Source: Nocardia transvalensis NBRC 15921
Lineage (GTDB): Bacteria; Actinomycetota; Actinomycetes; Mycobacteriales; Mycobacteriaceae
Assembly: GCF_000308875.1 (NCBI RefSeq)
Contig: NZ_BAGL01000088.1
Coordinates: 1 to 64,000, forward strand
DNA: 64,000 nucleotides
Direction of reading: 5' to 3'
Positions 16,948 through 25,564 of this stretch are shown one piece after another. The notes under the pieces are model-generated. The model saw only the letters and a list, made by a program, of their open reading frames with translations, searched no databases and was not told the DNA's origin. A program made the translations under genes and the position numbers. Positions within the stretch are counted from its first letter, which is position 1, and each line of letters starts with the position of its first letter.

Positions 16948-16990
16948 CGAGGGTGGCGTCGCCAGCGATGGCGACGCCACCCTCGTTTTT
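16948..16990 (+). terminator. Rho-independent terminator of etfD
   Basis: CGAGGGTGGCGTCGCCA and TGGCGACGCCACCCTCG form a perfect 17-bp stem with a GCGA loop followed by TTTTT, 19 bp after the etfD stop. Confidence 0.92.
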
Positions 16991-17110
16991 CGTCCGGGGC
17001 CGCCCCGGCGCAGGCAATTGTAGAATTGCACAAAACTCACGCACATTACGAGTGCACTTTTCGATGCCGCCGGGTTTCCCGGACCATAAAGCGTCGTGTT
17101 AAGTCGAAAA

Positions 17111-17357
17111 GTTTGCTGGACAGCAAACATAACGACCGACCGGAAGTTTCTCATCATCCACAGTCGGCAATCGACTCGAGCTATCACAGCAGCTCGAAAG
17201 GTTAGTCGAAGACTGGACAACGGCCCACCTGTGACGCAGGCCCCATCGAGCGTTTGACTGTCGGATTGCTGCACCCTAGGTTTTAGATCACCTGGGTTTT
17301 AGAGCATATCTATCCTGCAAAATGATCTGGATCATCACGCCACTATCACGTAGTGAT
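17111..17357 (+). promoter_or_regulatory. AT-rich regulatory region of the LPMO gene with multiple repeats
   Basis: The 480-bp gap before the LPMO gene is much less GC-rich than its surroundings. It holds a perfect inverted repeat GTTTGCTG-GA-CAGCAAAC (17111-17128), a tandem 16-bp direct repeat CCTRGGTTTTAGAKCA (17275-17290 and 17291-17306, 14 of 16 identical), the palindrome ATGATC-TG-GATCAT (17322-17335) and the palindrome ATCAC-GTA-GTGAT (17345-17357). These are candidate operators for substrate (chitin or cellulose) and carbon control; which factor binds is unknown. Confidence 0.55.
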
Positions 17358-17409
17358 CACGGCAGCGTGTGCCGGTAGCGCTGTCCACAATCTCTCACAA
17401 GGAGCATCA

Positions 17410-18255
17410 GTGAGCAAAAGAATGCTGTCCCTAGTCGGCGCGGCCGCGGGGATCGCGCCGATCGTCCTCGCCGTCCTGCCCGCCGCCACCGCGGGGGCGC
17501 ACGGCTATATCTCCTCCCCGCTCAGCCGCCAGGCGCAGTGCGCCAAGGGCGAGGTGTCCTGCGGTGACATCACCTACGAACCGCAGAGCGTGGAGGGCCC
17601 GAAGGGACTGAAGAACTGCGGGGCGAACAAGTACCCCGAACTCGACGACGACAGCAAGGGCTGGAAGGTCCAGGACGTCGCCGGCAAGGTCGATTTCACC
17701 TGGACCAACACCGCGCAGCACAAGACCTCCGACTGGGAGTACTTCATCGGCGACACCCAGGTCGCCAAGGTCGACGGCAAGAACGAGCTGCCGGGCGATA
17801 CGGTCACCCACTCCGTCGACCTGAGCAAGTTCAGCGGTAAGCAGAAGCTGCTCGCCGTCTGGAACATCGCCGACACCTCGAATGCCTTCTATTCCTGCGT
17901 CGACCTGAACATCGGCGGCGGAGACGGATCCTCGGGCGGCGGCACGACCACGCCGCCGGGCACCACCACCCCGGCGCCGTCCACCTCGGCCCAGCCGACG
18001 ACGCCGTCGCAGCCCACCTCGTCGCAGCCGACCACCAGTGCCCCGGCGACCAGCGAACACGACCACCCGACCACCACGCCGCAGCCGCCCACCAGCGGTA
18101 ACCCCTCGGCCTCGAACTGGGCGCAGGGCACCAGCTACGCGGTCGGCGACAAGGTCACCTACAACGGCAAGACCTACAGCTGCCTGCAGGCCCACAAGGC
18201 CACCGACCCCAACTGGAATCCGGAGAGCGCCCCCGCCCTCTGGCAGGCCGCCTGA
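17410..18255 (+). CDS. Secreted AA10 lytic polysaccharide monooxygenase with C-terminal chitin-binding module
   Basis: 281 residues from GTG 17410, with AAGGAG five nt upstream. A signal peptide is cleaved before His31 (TAGA-HGYISSPLSRQAQCA), giving the N-terminal histidine that, with a second histidine (TAQHKTSDWEYF), forms the copper histidine brace. The AA10 domain (31-185) is followed by a Thr/Pro/Ser-rich linker and a CBM5/12-type module (WAQGTSYAVGDKVTYNGKTY and the AHKATDPNWNP end). The enzyme oxidatively cleaves crystalline chitin or cellulose; the CBM favours chitin. It stands alone between two terminators with a complex promoter region. Confidence 0.92.
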   Translation: MSKRMLSLVGAAAGIAPIVLAVLPAATAGAHGYISSPLSRQAQCAKGEVSCGDITYEPQSVEGPKGLKNCGANKYPELDDDSKGWKVQDVAGKVDFTWTNTAQHKTSDWEYFIGDTQVAKVDGKNELPGDTVTHSVDLSKFSGKQKLLAVWNIADTSNAFYSCVDLNIGGGDGSSGGGTTTPPGTTTPAPSTSAQPTTPSQPTSSQPTTSAPATSEHDHPTTTPQPPTSGNPSASNWAQGTSYAVGDKVTYNGKTYSCLQAHKATDPNWNPESAPALWQAA

Positions 18256-18405
18256 CCCATCTCGCGGACGGCCCCCGACGTACCGGCGGCAGCCGACCCG
18301 GCAGGACGACAACGGGTTTCACCATCATCATCGGTGCGCCGCCGGTGCCCTCGGGCCCGGTCCCCCTCGGCCGGGCCCGAGGAACCCACTTCGGGTAGCC
18401 CATAT

Positions 18406-18445
18406 CCGGGTCCGCCCCGTCGACTGCCAAGTGGGGCGGACCCGG
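18406..18445. terminator. Hairpin between convergent LPMO and hypothetical gene
   Basis: CCGGGTCCGCCCC and GGGGCGGACCCGG make a perfect 13-bp stem with a 14-nt loop. It lies between the ends of two convergent genes and may serve both; no T-tract of note. Confidence 0.6.
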
Positions 18446-18472
18446 TGCGGGAGGGTGAGGACCGGTCTGCGG

Positions 18473-18922
18473 TCAGTCCTCGCCCCCGCCTCCCACCGCC
18501 AGTGCCGTCGTGATGACCACCGACAGGGGTGGAAGTTCGTTGTCGCGGCTCGGCGGCTGGACCCAGTGGCACCCTTCCCTGGTCCAGCGACCGAGACCGG
18601 TCGGCAACATCACGGCGCTACCGATGGCGGGAATGCCTATGTCCAAACGGTTGAGCACGTCGAGCACCTGGGCGCCGGGACGGCTGTCGGGCGTCACCAG
18701 GAAGCTCCAGCGGATCTGACGAGCGAGCATCGGGCCCGCCATGTCCTGTTCGGACAGGCAGTCGCGAACGGCCTCGGCGCGTGCGGTGGGCAGATGCACG
18801 ATGCCGATGCCCACGGTGATCGGGAGCATGACGAAGCCACCCCGTTCGCTCACCGGCAGGCCGTACTCGTGCTGGTAGAACGCCACCCAATCCTCGACGG
18901 TCCTGAGTTTCTCCACATTCAC
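18473..18922 (-). CDS. Uncharacterised 149-residue protein divergent from an XRE regulator
   Basis: Starts at GTG 18922 behind GAGGGAG; an upstream in-frame extension is Arg-rich and unlikely to be translated. The start reads MNVEKLRTVEDWVAFYQHEY; further on are LPITVGIGIVHLPTARAEAV and SFLVTPDSRPGAQVLDVLNR. No signal peptide or membrane helix. The region HWVQPPSRDNELPPLSVVI resembles small actinobacterial proteins found beside XRE regulators, but I do not recognise a named domain. Divergent from the XRE gene across about 200 bp containing a palindromic operator candidate, so it may be that regulator's target or partner. Confidence 0.65.
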   Translation of the reverse strand: MNVEKLRTVEDWVAFYQHEYGLPVSERGGFVMLPITVGIGIVHLPTARAEAVRDCLSEQDMAGPMLARQIRWSFLVTPDSRPGAQVLDVLNRLDIGIPAIGSAVMLPTGLGRWTREGCHWVQPPSRDNELPPLSVVITTALAVGGGGED

Positions 18923-19083
18923 GACGAGCTCCCTCGATCCTCTCTCAGCTTCGCGCCCGCGTGGCCGATGTGAAACGCCCGCACGCCCTCCTTGCGCTGC
19001 CCTTCCGCTGCCTCTGCTCCGAGAGCTGGGGAAATCCCTGATACCAGCTCGGTTTCGGCTGTGGCCGCGATCACCACGCACTC

Positions 19084-19097
19084 GTACTCTGGAGTAC
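19084..19097. promoter_or_regulatory. Palindromic operator candidate of the XRE regulator
   Basis: GTACTC-TG-GAGTAC is a perfect 14-bp palindrome, with outer ACTC and GAGT half-sites extending the symmetry. Its end lies 26 bp before the XRE GTG start and it sits in the divergent promoter region shared with the 149-residue protein. Autoregulation is inferred. Confidence 0.55.
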
Positions 19098-19123
19098 GGA
19101 GTTCGTGCGGAAGGGATGACATC

Positions 19124-20506
19124 GTGGTCCGGCAGTGGTCAGGTAAGGAGGCCCGTGCCCTCCGCGATGCCAAGCGGATGAGTATCCGGGAGTTCGCGGC
19201 GCACCTCGGTGTCCACGAACGCCTGGTCTCGAAATGGGAAGCGGGCGGCGCTCGGGTACATCCCCGTCCGGTCAACCAGGCCGCGTTGGATACATCCCTT
19301 GCCAGGTCCGACGAAGTCGTGCGGGCACGGTTCGCGGCCTTGATCGATCAGCCACTGATCGACCGGCCCGCGCCCGACATCGATGCGTGCCTCGAGAATC
19401 CGGCGCGCGCCAAGTATTCGAGCGACGCGGAACTTTTGGCTCTGGTTGACACCGGTGCGATGAGAGGTGATGCGTTAGCAGAGATTTCGGAGAGGGATCT
19501 GATCATGGCGGCTGCCCATGAAGCCAGCGAACATGCCGGTCGGGCCGAAGTCAGTAATGTGGGTGCCACCGCTCTGGAGCAACTCGACGCCGACGTGACG
19601 CGCATCGCCAACGACTATGTCCACGTCCCACCGGTGCCGATGATGGTGGAGATGCTTCGGGTGCGCAGGCGGGTGTACACGCTGCTGGAGGGTCACCAGA
19701 GGCCTTCGGACACAACCCATCTGTATCTGCTGGCCGGGACGTTGTCCGGGCTCCTGGCCAATGCCAGTACCGACCTCGGCTATCACGACGCCGCCGGCGA
19801 ACAGGCCAGGGCCGCGTGGGCGTACGCGGAGCTGTGCGGGCACAACGGATTACGCGCCTGGACCCGCGGCATGCAGGCACTGATCGAATACGGATCGCAG
19901 CGCCCGCGCCGGGCGGTGGTGCTGGCGCAGAACGGTCAGCAGTACGCCGAATCGGCGACGGCCCGGGTGCGGCTGCACAATATCGAGGCCCGCATCTGGG
20001 CCAAGCTGGGCAGCCCGGCCGATACCGAGCGCTGCATCGGCGCGGCCGATACCGCCCGCGAATCCACCGCCACCGACAACCTGCACGACGAGGTCGGCGG
20101 CGTCTTCGGATTCAACGAGCCGAAGAGCCAGTACTACGCCGGCGCCACCTACATCCACCTAGGCCAGGCCGCACCCGCATTACAGGCGACGCAGCGCGCG
20201 ATCGATCTGTACGCGAACGGCCCCGAGGAGCGCCGCTCGTACGGCGCCGAATCGCTCGCCCGCGTCGACAACGCGACCGCGCACCTGATCAACGGCAGTC
20301 TCGACGGCGCCGCGAGCGCCCTGCACCCGGTCCTGGAGCTGGCCGAGGACAAACGCATCGCACAATTGGAAGAGCGCCTGAGCGGCGTCCGCCGCCGCAT
20401 CGCGGATCCCGAGTTCCAGGACGCGGTCGAGGCCCGCAGGCTGGACGAACGCATCGAGGAGTTCTGCGGGGCCGGCGCGGCGCGGGGGATGATCCCGCCC
20501 ACCTGA
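19124..20506 (+). CDS. XRE-family regulator with TPR-like C-terminal domain
   Basis: 460 residues from GTG 19124, with AAGGGA seven nt before; the 44-residue upstream in-frame extension lacks a ribosome site. Residues about 10-70 form the helix-turn-helix (LRDAKRMSIREFAAHLGVHE followed by RLVSKWEAG). The rest is alpha-helical with TPR-like repeats, as in large actinobacterial XRE regulators that control a neighbouring small gene. The last 25 residues carry the acidic DERIEEFCGAG. The aminotransferase start lies only 31 bp downstream, so read-through or co-transcription is possible. Confidence 0.8.
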   Translation: MVRQWSGKEARALRDAKRMSIREFAAHLGVHERLVSKWEAGGARVHPRPVNQAALDTSLARSDEVVRARFAALIDQPLIDRPAPDIDACLENPARAKYSSDAELLALVDTGAMRGDALAEISERDLIMAAAHEASEHAGRAEVSNVGATALEQLDADVTRIANDYVHVPPVPMMVEMLRVRRRVYTLLEGHQRPSDTTHLYLLAGTLSGLLANASTDLGYHDAAGEQARAAWAYAELCGHNGLRAWTRGMQALIEYGSQRPRRAVVLAQNGQQYAESATARVRLHNIEARIWAKLGSPADTERCIGAADTARESTATDNLHDEVGGVFGFNEPKSQYYAGATYIHLGQAAPALQATQRAIDLYANGPEERRSYGAESLARVDNATAHLINGSLDGAASALHPVLELAEDKRIAQLEERLSGVRRRIADPEFQDAVEARRLDERIEEFCGAGAARGMIPPT

Positions 20507-20537
20507 CGAGCACCGGCGCAATGGCACCATTGGACAG

Positions 20538-21788
20538 GTGAGCCCTACCAGCCAGTCACCCCATCGGCCGCCGCGCGCTCTGGAGCAGTCCACCAAACTC
20601 CAGAACGTCGTCTACGAGATCCGGGGTCCCGTACACGCACACGCGTCGCGGCTGGAGAACGAGGGGCACCGCATCCTCAAACTCAATATCGGCAACCCGG
20701 CGCCGTTCGGGTTCGAGGCGCCCGACGTCATCATGCGCGACATCATCGCCGCGCTGCCGCATGCGCAGGGGTACTCGGAGTCGAAGGGCATCCTGCCCGC
20801 CCGGCGCGCGATCTTCACGCGCTACGAGCTGGTGCCCGGGTTCCCGGAGTTCGACGTCGACGACGTCTACCTGGGCAACGGCGTCTCCGAGCTGATCACC
20901 ATTACCATGCAGGCGCTGCTCAACAACGGCGACGAGGTGCTGATCCCCGCCCCGGACTACCCGCTGTGGACGGCGATGACCAGCCTCGCCGGCGGCACCC
21001 CGGTGCACTACCTGTGCGACGAATCCAACGGCTGGCAGCCCGATATCGCCGATATCGCGTCGAAGATCACCGACCGCACCAAGGCGCTGCTGGTGATCAA
21101 CCCGAACAACCCGACCGGCGCGGTGTATTCGGCGGAGGTGTTGCAGCAGCTCGTCGACCTGGCGCGCAAGCATCAGCTGCTCCTGCTCGCCGACGAGATC
21201 TACGACAAGATCCTCTACGACGATTCCAAGCACATCTCGCTGGCCACGCTGGCGCCCGACTTGCTGACCCTGACCTTCAACGGCCTCTCCAAGGCGTACC
21301 GGGTGGCCGGTTATCGCTCGGGCTGGCTGGTGATCACCGGGCCCAAGGAGCACGCCGCCGGCTTCCTGGAGGGCATCGACCTGCTGGCGTCCTCGCGCCT
21401 GTGCCCGAATGTGCCCGCGCAGCACGCGATCCAGGTCGCCCTGGGCGGGCATCAGAGCATCGAGGATCTGATCCTGCCCGGCGGCCGGCTGCTCGAGCAG
21501 CGGGACGTGGCCTGGGAGAAGCTGAACATGATCCCGGGTGTTTCCTGCGTCAAGCCGAAGGGCGCGCTCTACGCGTTCCCGCGGTTGGATCCCGAGGTGC
21601 ACGAGATCCACGACGACTCCAAGCTGATCCTGGATCTGCTGCTCCAGGAGAAGATCCTGATGGTGCAGGGCACGGGATTCAACTGGCCGCAGCACGACCA
21701 CCTGCGCATCGTGACCCTGCCGTGGGCCCGCGATCTGGCGGTGGCGATCGAACGCTTCGGCAACTTCCTGGCCAGTTATCGCCAGTAG
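20538..21788 (+). CDS. aspC: PLP-dependent aminotransferase, AspC/AlaA type
   Basis: 416 residues from GTG 20538. Fold type I class I aminotransferase: substrate motif LKLNIGNPAPFGFEAPD near the N-terminus, YLGNGVSELI, INPNNPTGAV, LADEIYDKI, and PLP-lysine motif NGLSKAYRVAGYRSGW. The long first third and KGALYAFPRLDPEVH resemble E. coli AlaA (YfbQ) and M. tuberculosis Rv0337c (annotated aspC), which flanks Rv0338c just as this gene follows etfD here. Likely transfers amino groups between alanine or aspartate and 2-oxoglutarate; exact substrate not decidable from sequence. Confidence 0.88.
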   Translation: MSPTSQSPHRPPRALEQSTKLQNVVYEIRGPVHAHASRLENEGHRILKLNIGNPAPFGFEAPDVIMRDIIAALPHAQGYSESKGILPARRAIFTRYELVPGFPEFDVDDVYLGNGVSELITITMQALLNNGDEVLIPAPDYPLWTAMTSLAGGTPVHYLCDESNGWQPDIADIASKITDRTKALLVINPNNPTGAVYSAEVLQQLVDLARKHQLLLLADEIYDKILYDDSKHISLATLAPDLLTLTFNGLSKAYRVAGYRSGWLVITGPKEHAAGFLEGIDLLASSRLCPNVPAQHAIQVALGGHQSIEDLILPGGRLLEQRDVAWEKLNMIPGVSCVKPKGALYAFPRLDPEVHEIHDDSKLILDLLLQEKILMVQGTGFNWPQHDHLRIVTLPWARDLAVAIERFGNFLASYRQ

Positions 21789-22188
21789 GAACGCTGTGCC
21801 TTTCAACCCCCGCAAAAACAGACCGTGAGTACGAAAACTATGCGGTTTTAAAGACTTAGCTAGCGCAAAGATCGGCCGTTTGTGTACAGTGGTCCTCGGC
21901 ACTGAGAGTGCCCCGGCCGAGCCGCCTACCCCCCTGGGCCGCTCGGCCCTGGGTTCGACCGCCTACCCCCCTGGGCTGTCGGATCCCCCGGGCGGCGGAG
22001 ACATCCCCCTGCTCTCCGCCGCCCCTCCCACTTCCTTACTTCGCAAGCCCCGTGAATTCGCCTGTGCCGGTACGGTTTCCGATACGCCGCGGCCGAGCCC
22101 CCGCGGGGCGCCCGCCCTGACGATGTCGACAATCGATACCAATTAGGCTCGCAGCGGTCAGGTATACGAGCGGACAGGCAGGGATCGG
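21789..22188. other. 400-bp intergenic region with an 18-bp direct repeat
   Basis: CCGCCTACCCCCCTGGGC occurs at 21922-21939 and again at 21959-21976. An AT-richer stretch (21820-21880) follows the aminotransferase and could contain the promoter of the YibE/F gene. No gene or clear terminator seen. Confidence 0.4.
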
Positions 22189-23760
22189 GTGAGCGACCAC
22201 CATCATCACCACCACGACCATTCCGGGCCGATCGCGATCGGCGCCACCGCGGCGCGGGTCGTGGTCGGGCTACTGACCGGCATCGGCGTGCTCGTGCTGA
22301 TCGGCACCGTCTGGCTGTGGCCCAGCAATCAGCACGTGGACATCCCGCTGCCGATGCAGAACGGCGGCGGCGGGGCGGTGCACACCGAGGCCGGCACCGT
22401 GACCTCGCAGGACCTCGGCCCCTGCGGCAGCCTGTCCAACGGACGCGTCTTCGACGACACCCCGAACGCGCCGCGCAACACCGGATACAACTGCCAGCGC
22501 AGCCTGGTGGCCATCACCTCCGGACCGGACGAGGGCAAGCACACGCTGTTCGAGATCGCGCCCGGTCCAGGCCAACCGGACCTGCGCGTCGGTGACGACC
22601 TCCGGATCGTCCGGCAGAACGATCCGGGCGGCACCACGATCTACTCGTTCGACGACTACGCGCGCGGCCTGCCGTTGACCGTCATCGCGCTGGTCTTCGT
22701 CGTGGTGATCGTGGCCGTGGCGCGCTGGCGCGGATTGCGGGCCGTGCTCGGTCTCGGATTCGCGTTCGGTGTGCTCGTGGTGTTCCTGCTGCCGGCGATG
22801 CTCGACGGCAAACCGGCCGTCCCGGTCGCCCTGGTGTCGGGAGCGCTGATTCTCTACGCGGTGCTCTATCTCGCACACGGCGTCAACCTGCGGACCAGTT
22901 CGGCCCTGCTGGGGACGCTGAGCGCGATGGTGCTGGCGGCGGTGCTGTCGTGGGTGACGCTGGAGGTCACCCATCTCACCGGGTTGTCGGAGGAGCAGAA
23001 CGCCAACGTCGCCACCTATCTCCAGCATGTGAGCATCACCGGGTTGCTGCTGGCCGGATTCATCATCGGCTCGCTCGGTGTGCTCAACGACGTCACCATC
23101 ACCCAGGCGTCGGCGGCGTTCGAGCTGGCCGCCCTCGACGAGCAGGCCTCGCGCCGCGAGATCTTCGCCGCGGCCATGCGCGTGGGCCGCGACCACATCG
23201 CCAGCACGGTGTACACGCTGGTCCTCGCCTACGCGGGCGGCGCGCTGCCGCTGCTGCTGCTGTTCTCGGTGGCGGGCCGCTCGTTCCGCGACGTCCTGAC
23301 CGGCGACGCGGTCGCGATCGAGATCAGCCGCTCCGCGGTCGGCGGCATCTGCCTGGCCCTCTCGGTCCCCCTGACCACGGTCATCGCGGTCCTGCTCGCC
23401 CGCCCGTTCGGCCACCGCCCCGCCCCCGCACCCGCCGCCCGCCGCTCCCGCCATTCGAAGGGCGCGAATCCCCCAGCGAGCCAACGCCGTTCGGCGAACG
23501 ACACCGGCCGCCCCGCCCGCCCGGCCGCGAACCGCCCCCGCCGCCGAGCTGCCCCGACCTCCGCCCCGATCAAATCCTTCGACGCCTTCGAAGACGACGC
23601 CACCCCACCCGAGGGCCTCCCCACCCGCCCTCCGGCAGACGGCCCCCGCCGCACCTACCCACCCCACACCGACCCGCCCTACTCCCCCCGCCACTCGAAC
23701 CCCAACCGCCCCCGCCCGACAGACGACCCCGACTACGGCCACCGCCCCGGCCCCTACTGA
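22189..23760 (+). CDS. YibE/F-family membrane protein with natural N-terminal hexahistidine
   Basis: 523 residues from GTG 22189. The first residues read MSDHHHHHHDHSG, then a membrane helix (about 20-43), an exported loop with two cysteines (GPCGSLSN and YNCQRS), and about seven further helices (160-405) matching the YibE/F family (VLNDVTITQASAAFELA). The last 115 residues are a Pro/Arg-rich, probably disordered cytosolic tail. The function of YibE/F is not established; a transport role is often suggested. The native His run could bind Ni, Zn or Co and hint at metal-linked control. Confidence 0.85.
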   Translation: MSDHHHHHHDHSGPIAIGATAARVVVGLLTGIGVLVLIGTVWLWPSNQHVDIPLPMQNGGGGAVHTEAGTVTSQDLGPCGSLSNGRVFDDTPNAPRNTGYNCQRSLVAITSGPDEGKHTLFEIAPGPGQPDLRVGDDLRIVRQNDPGGTTIYSFDDYARGLPLTVIALVFVVVIVAVARWRGLRAVLGLGFAFGVLVVFLLPAMLDGKPAVPVALVSGALILYAVLYLAHGVNLRTSSALLGTLSAMVLAAVLSWVTLEVTHLTGLSEEQNANVATYLQHVSITGLLLAGFIIGSLGVLNDVTITQASAAFELAALDEQASRREIFAAAMRVGRDHIASTVYTLVLAYAGGALPLLLLFSVAGRSFRDVLTGDAVAIEISRSAVGGICLALSVPLTTVIAVLLARPFGHRPAPAPAARRSRHSKGANPPASQRRSANDTGRPARPAANRPRRRAAPTSAPIKSFDAFEDDATPPEGLPTRPPADGPRRTYPPHTDPPYSPRHSNPNRPRPTDDPDYGHRPGPY

Positions 23761-23771
23761 CCGCCCACTTC

Positions 23772-23841
23772 CGCACCCTTTGCACACTCCCGCACCCTCT
23801 CCATAACGCTGGAAAGGGTGCGAGAACACGCAAAGGGTGCG
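23772..23841. repeat. Nested double hairpin made of four copies of CGCACCCTTTSC
   Basis: Arms CGCACCCTTTGC (23772) and GCAAAGGGTGCG (23830) enclose arms CGCACCCTCTCC (23791) and GGAAAGGGTGCG (23811). The outer stem is perfect, the inner has one mismatch. It lies between convergent YibE/F and Hsp70-like genes, so it can act as a bidirectional terminator. A second small palindrome GCTCGGC-C-GCCGAGC follows near 23890. Confidence 0.65.
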
Positions 23842-23946
23842 TGAACCGGGAATGAGAGCCCACGCGCCGATGGCTCGGCGGCAAGTGAACGGCTCGGCCG
23901 CCGAGCGCTGCCCCGGCGCTGGGGAACAGCGGCGCCGACGAAAAAC

Positions 23947-25326
23947 TCAGCGGCGGGGTGGCTGGCCGGGTGGGGGGAATTGTGGGAGGAGTGGGGGGAT
24001 CGTCGGGACGACGATCGGGGGGAGGCCCGGGACCATGATGGTGTTGGGGCCGGGCGGGGGTGCGTCCGCTTCGGTGGTGGGCGCCTGTTGGCGTACCGGC
24101 GGGGGTGCGGCGATCGAGGCGTTGGTGGTGTCGCTCGGGGGCGGGGCGATCGAGGGTTCGAGGGCCGCCGGGCGCGGGGCGCTCGTGGTGGCCGAACTCG
24201 GGGCGGAGTTGCTGTGCGAATCCCCTTGCAGCACTTGCGGGCCCCAGCCGAGGCCGAGCCCGAGGGCGGCGACGACCACGAGGGCGCCCGCCGCGATTCC
24301 CGCCACGCTCAGCTCGCGCCGGCGCCCGAGCGCCAGGTCACGCACCGGACCGCGCGCCGACTCGCGGCCGCGGAACAGGCCGCGCCTGCCCTTGGCCGCG
24401 GTGTCCTCCGGCCGGACGATGGCCAGCTGCTCGGTCTTGGCCTCGAACGACACCGGCGGCGCGGCCGTGCGGGTGGGCCGGGCCAGCAGCGCCGCGCCGC
24501 GCACCACCACCGAATCCGGCTGCGCGGGCACCGTGACCGGCATACTCAGCCAGCGCTCCAGAACCCGTGCCACCATGGGTATCCGGGCGCAGCCGCCGAT
24601 CACCACCACCGCCTGGACGCCCTGCTCGGAGCGCATGATGACATCGCGGGCCATCCGCGCCGACGACTCGACGGCCAGCATGATCAGCGCCTCGAAGTTC
24701 TCCTGCGAGAGCAGTACCAGGCCGTGCTCGGACGGCAGCGCCACGGCGGTGGTCGCCGACAGCTGCTCCTTCGCCTGCCGGCACAGCTCGTCCAGCGCGG
24801 CCAGGCCGTCGGGATCGGCCGGATGGGCGATCCGCCCCGAGGCGATCTGCTGTTCGCGGATCAGTGAATCCAGATAGTCGCCGCTGATATCGCTGGTGCG
24901 CTCGCTGTAGCGGACCTGGCGGCTGGCGACGTCGACGACGCTCACCGACAACCCGGCGCTGCCGAGGTCGTACAGGGCGATGGTGCGCAGGCCCGACAGT
25001 TCCCCCGAGGCCTGCAGAAACTCCACGGCCGCCACGACTTCCGGGACCAGCTCGTAGTTGGTGAGCTGGCGGCGGGCCAGCGCCGCGCGCACGGATTTGG
25101 CGTACTGTTCGGAGCGGTAGGTGACGGCGATGGCCGCGACATCGGGATCGGCGGCGAGCACGCCGGCGACCGTCTCGGCGGCCACATCCTCCATACGCTG
25201 GTCGCCCACGGGCACGGTCTGCAGATCGAAACGATCGGGCGCGAAATGGTCGGCGGAATTCCCGGCATGCGGCCACGCGACGCGAACGGCGCCCGCCCCC
25301 ACCGAGACTCCCAGTACCGAACTCAT
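23947..25326 (-). CDS. Membrane-anchored Hsp70-like protein, second full-length copy
   Basis: 459 residues from ATG 25326; the 44-residue extension upstream looks non-coding. The NBD-like fold has GVSVGAGAVRVAW (6-18), phosphate loop DLGSAG (120-125) and adenosine motif IGGCARIP (243-250). A membrane helix (about 341-361) precedes a Ser/Pro-rich exported tail ending in PPQFPPPGQPP-type sequence. There is no peptide-binding domain. The domain order equals that of the 971-2641 gene 23 kb away, so the two are paralogues. It is divergently spaced from nothing obvious and is separated from udg by 238 bp. Function inferred only: envelope-linked ATP-dependent sensing. Confidence 0.8.
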   Translation of the reverse strand: MSSVLGVSVGAGAVRVAWPHAGNSADHFAPDRFDLQTVPVGDQRMEDVAAETVAGVLAADPDVAAIAVTYRSEQYAKSVRAALARRQLTNYELVPEVVAAVEFLQASGELSGLRTIALYDLGSAGLSVSVVDVASRQVRYSERTSDISGDYLDSLIREQQIASGRIAHPADPDGLAALDELCRQAKEQLSATTAVALPSEHGLVLLSQENFEALIMLAVESSARMARDVIMRSEQGVQAVVVIGGCARIPMVARVLERWLSMPVTVPAQPDSVVVRGAALLARPTRTAAPPVSFEAKTEQLAIVRPEDTAAKGRRGLFRGRESARGPVRDLALGRRRELSVAGIAAGALVVVAALGLGLGWGPQVLQGDSHSNSAPSSATTSAPRPAALEPSIAPPPSDTTNASIAAPPPVRQQAPTTEADAPPPGPNTIMVPGLPPIVVPTIPPLLPQFPPPGQPPRR

Positions 25327-25564
25327 CTGCTGCCCATCTCGTTTCACCTCACCCCGATCCTCGGAACACGGATGGTCGGCGCGCTTCACACTCTGCTCAT
25401 TGTGGCGTGCACGGGCCCTCTGCGGTAGGCACAACTTGCCTCCGAGCCCATCGCTCATACCGAGTATATTGCCGCGTCAGCGGGGCCTTCGTGGTTGCGT
25501 AGACTGCCTCCTCCGGCCCATCGCTCATGTCGCGCGGTGTGGGTCACTGTACCTGTTCGCCACC

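Noticed and set aside
13794..17033. A 1079-residue open frame antisense to etfD
   Set aside because: High-GC shadow of a well-supported Fe-S oxidoreductase; no domain and no ribosome site.
25327..25458. N-terminal 44-residue extension of the second full Hsp70-like protein
   Set aside because: The extension is low-quality coding sequence and the ATG at 25326 aligns with the family N-terminus.
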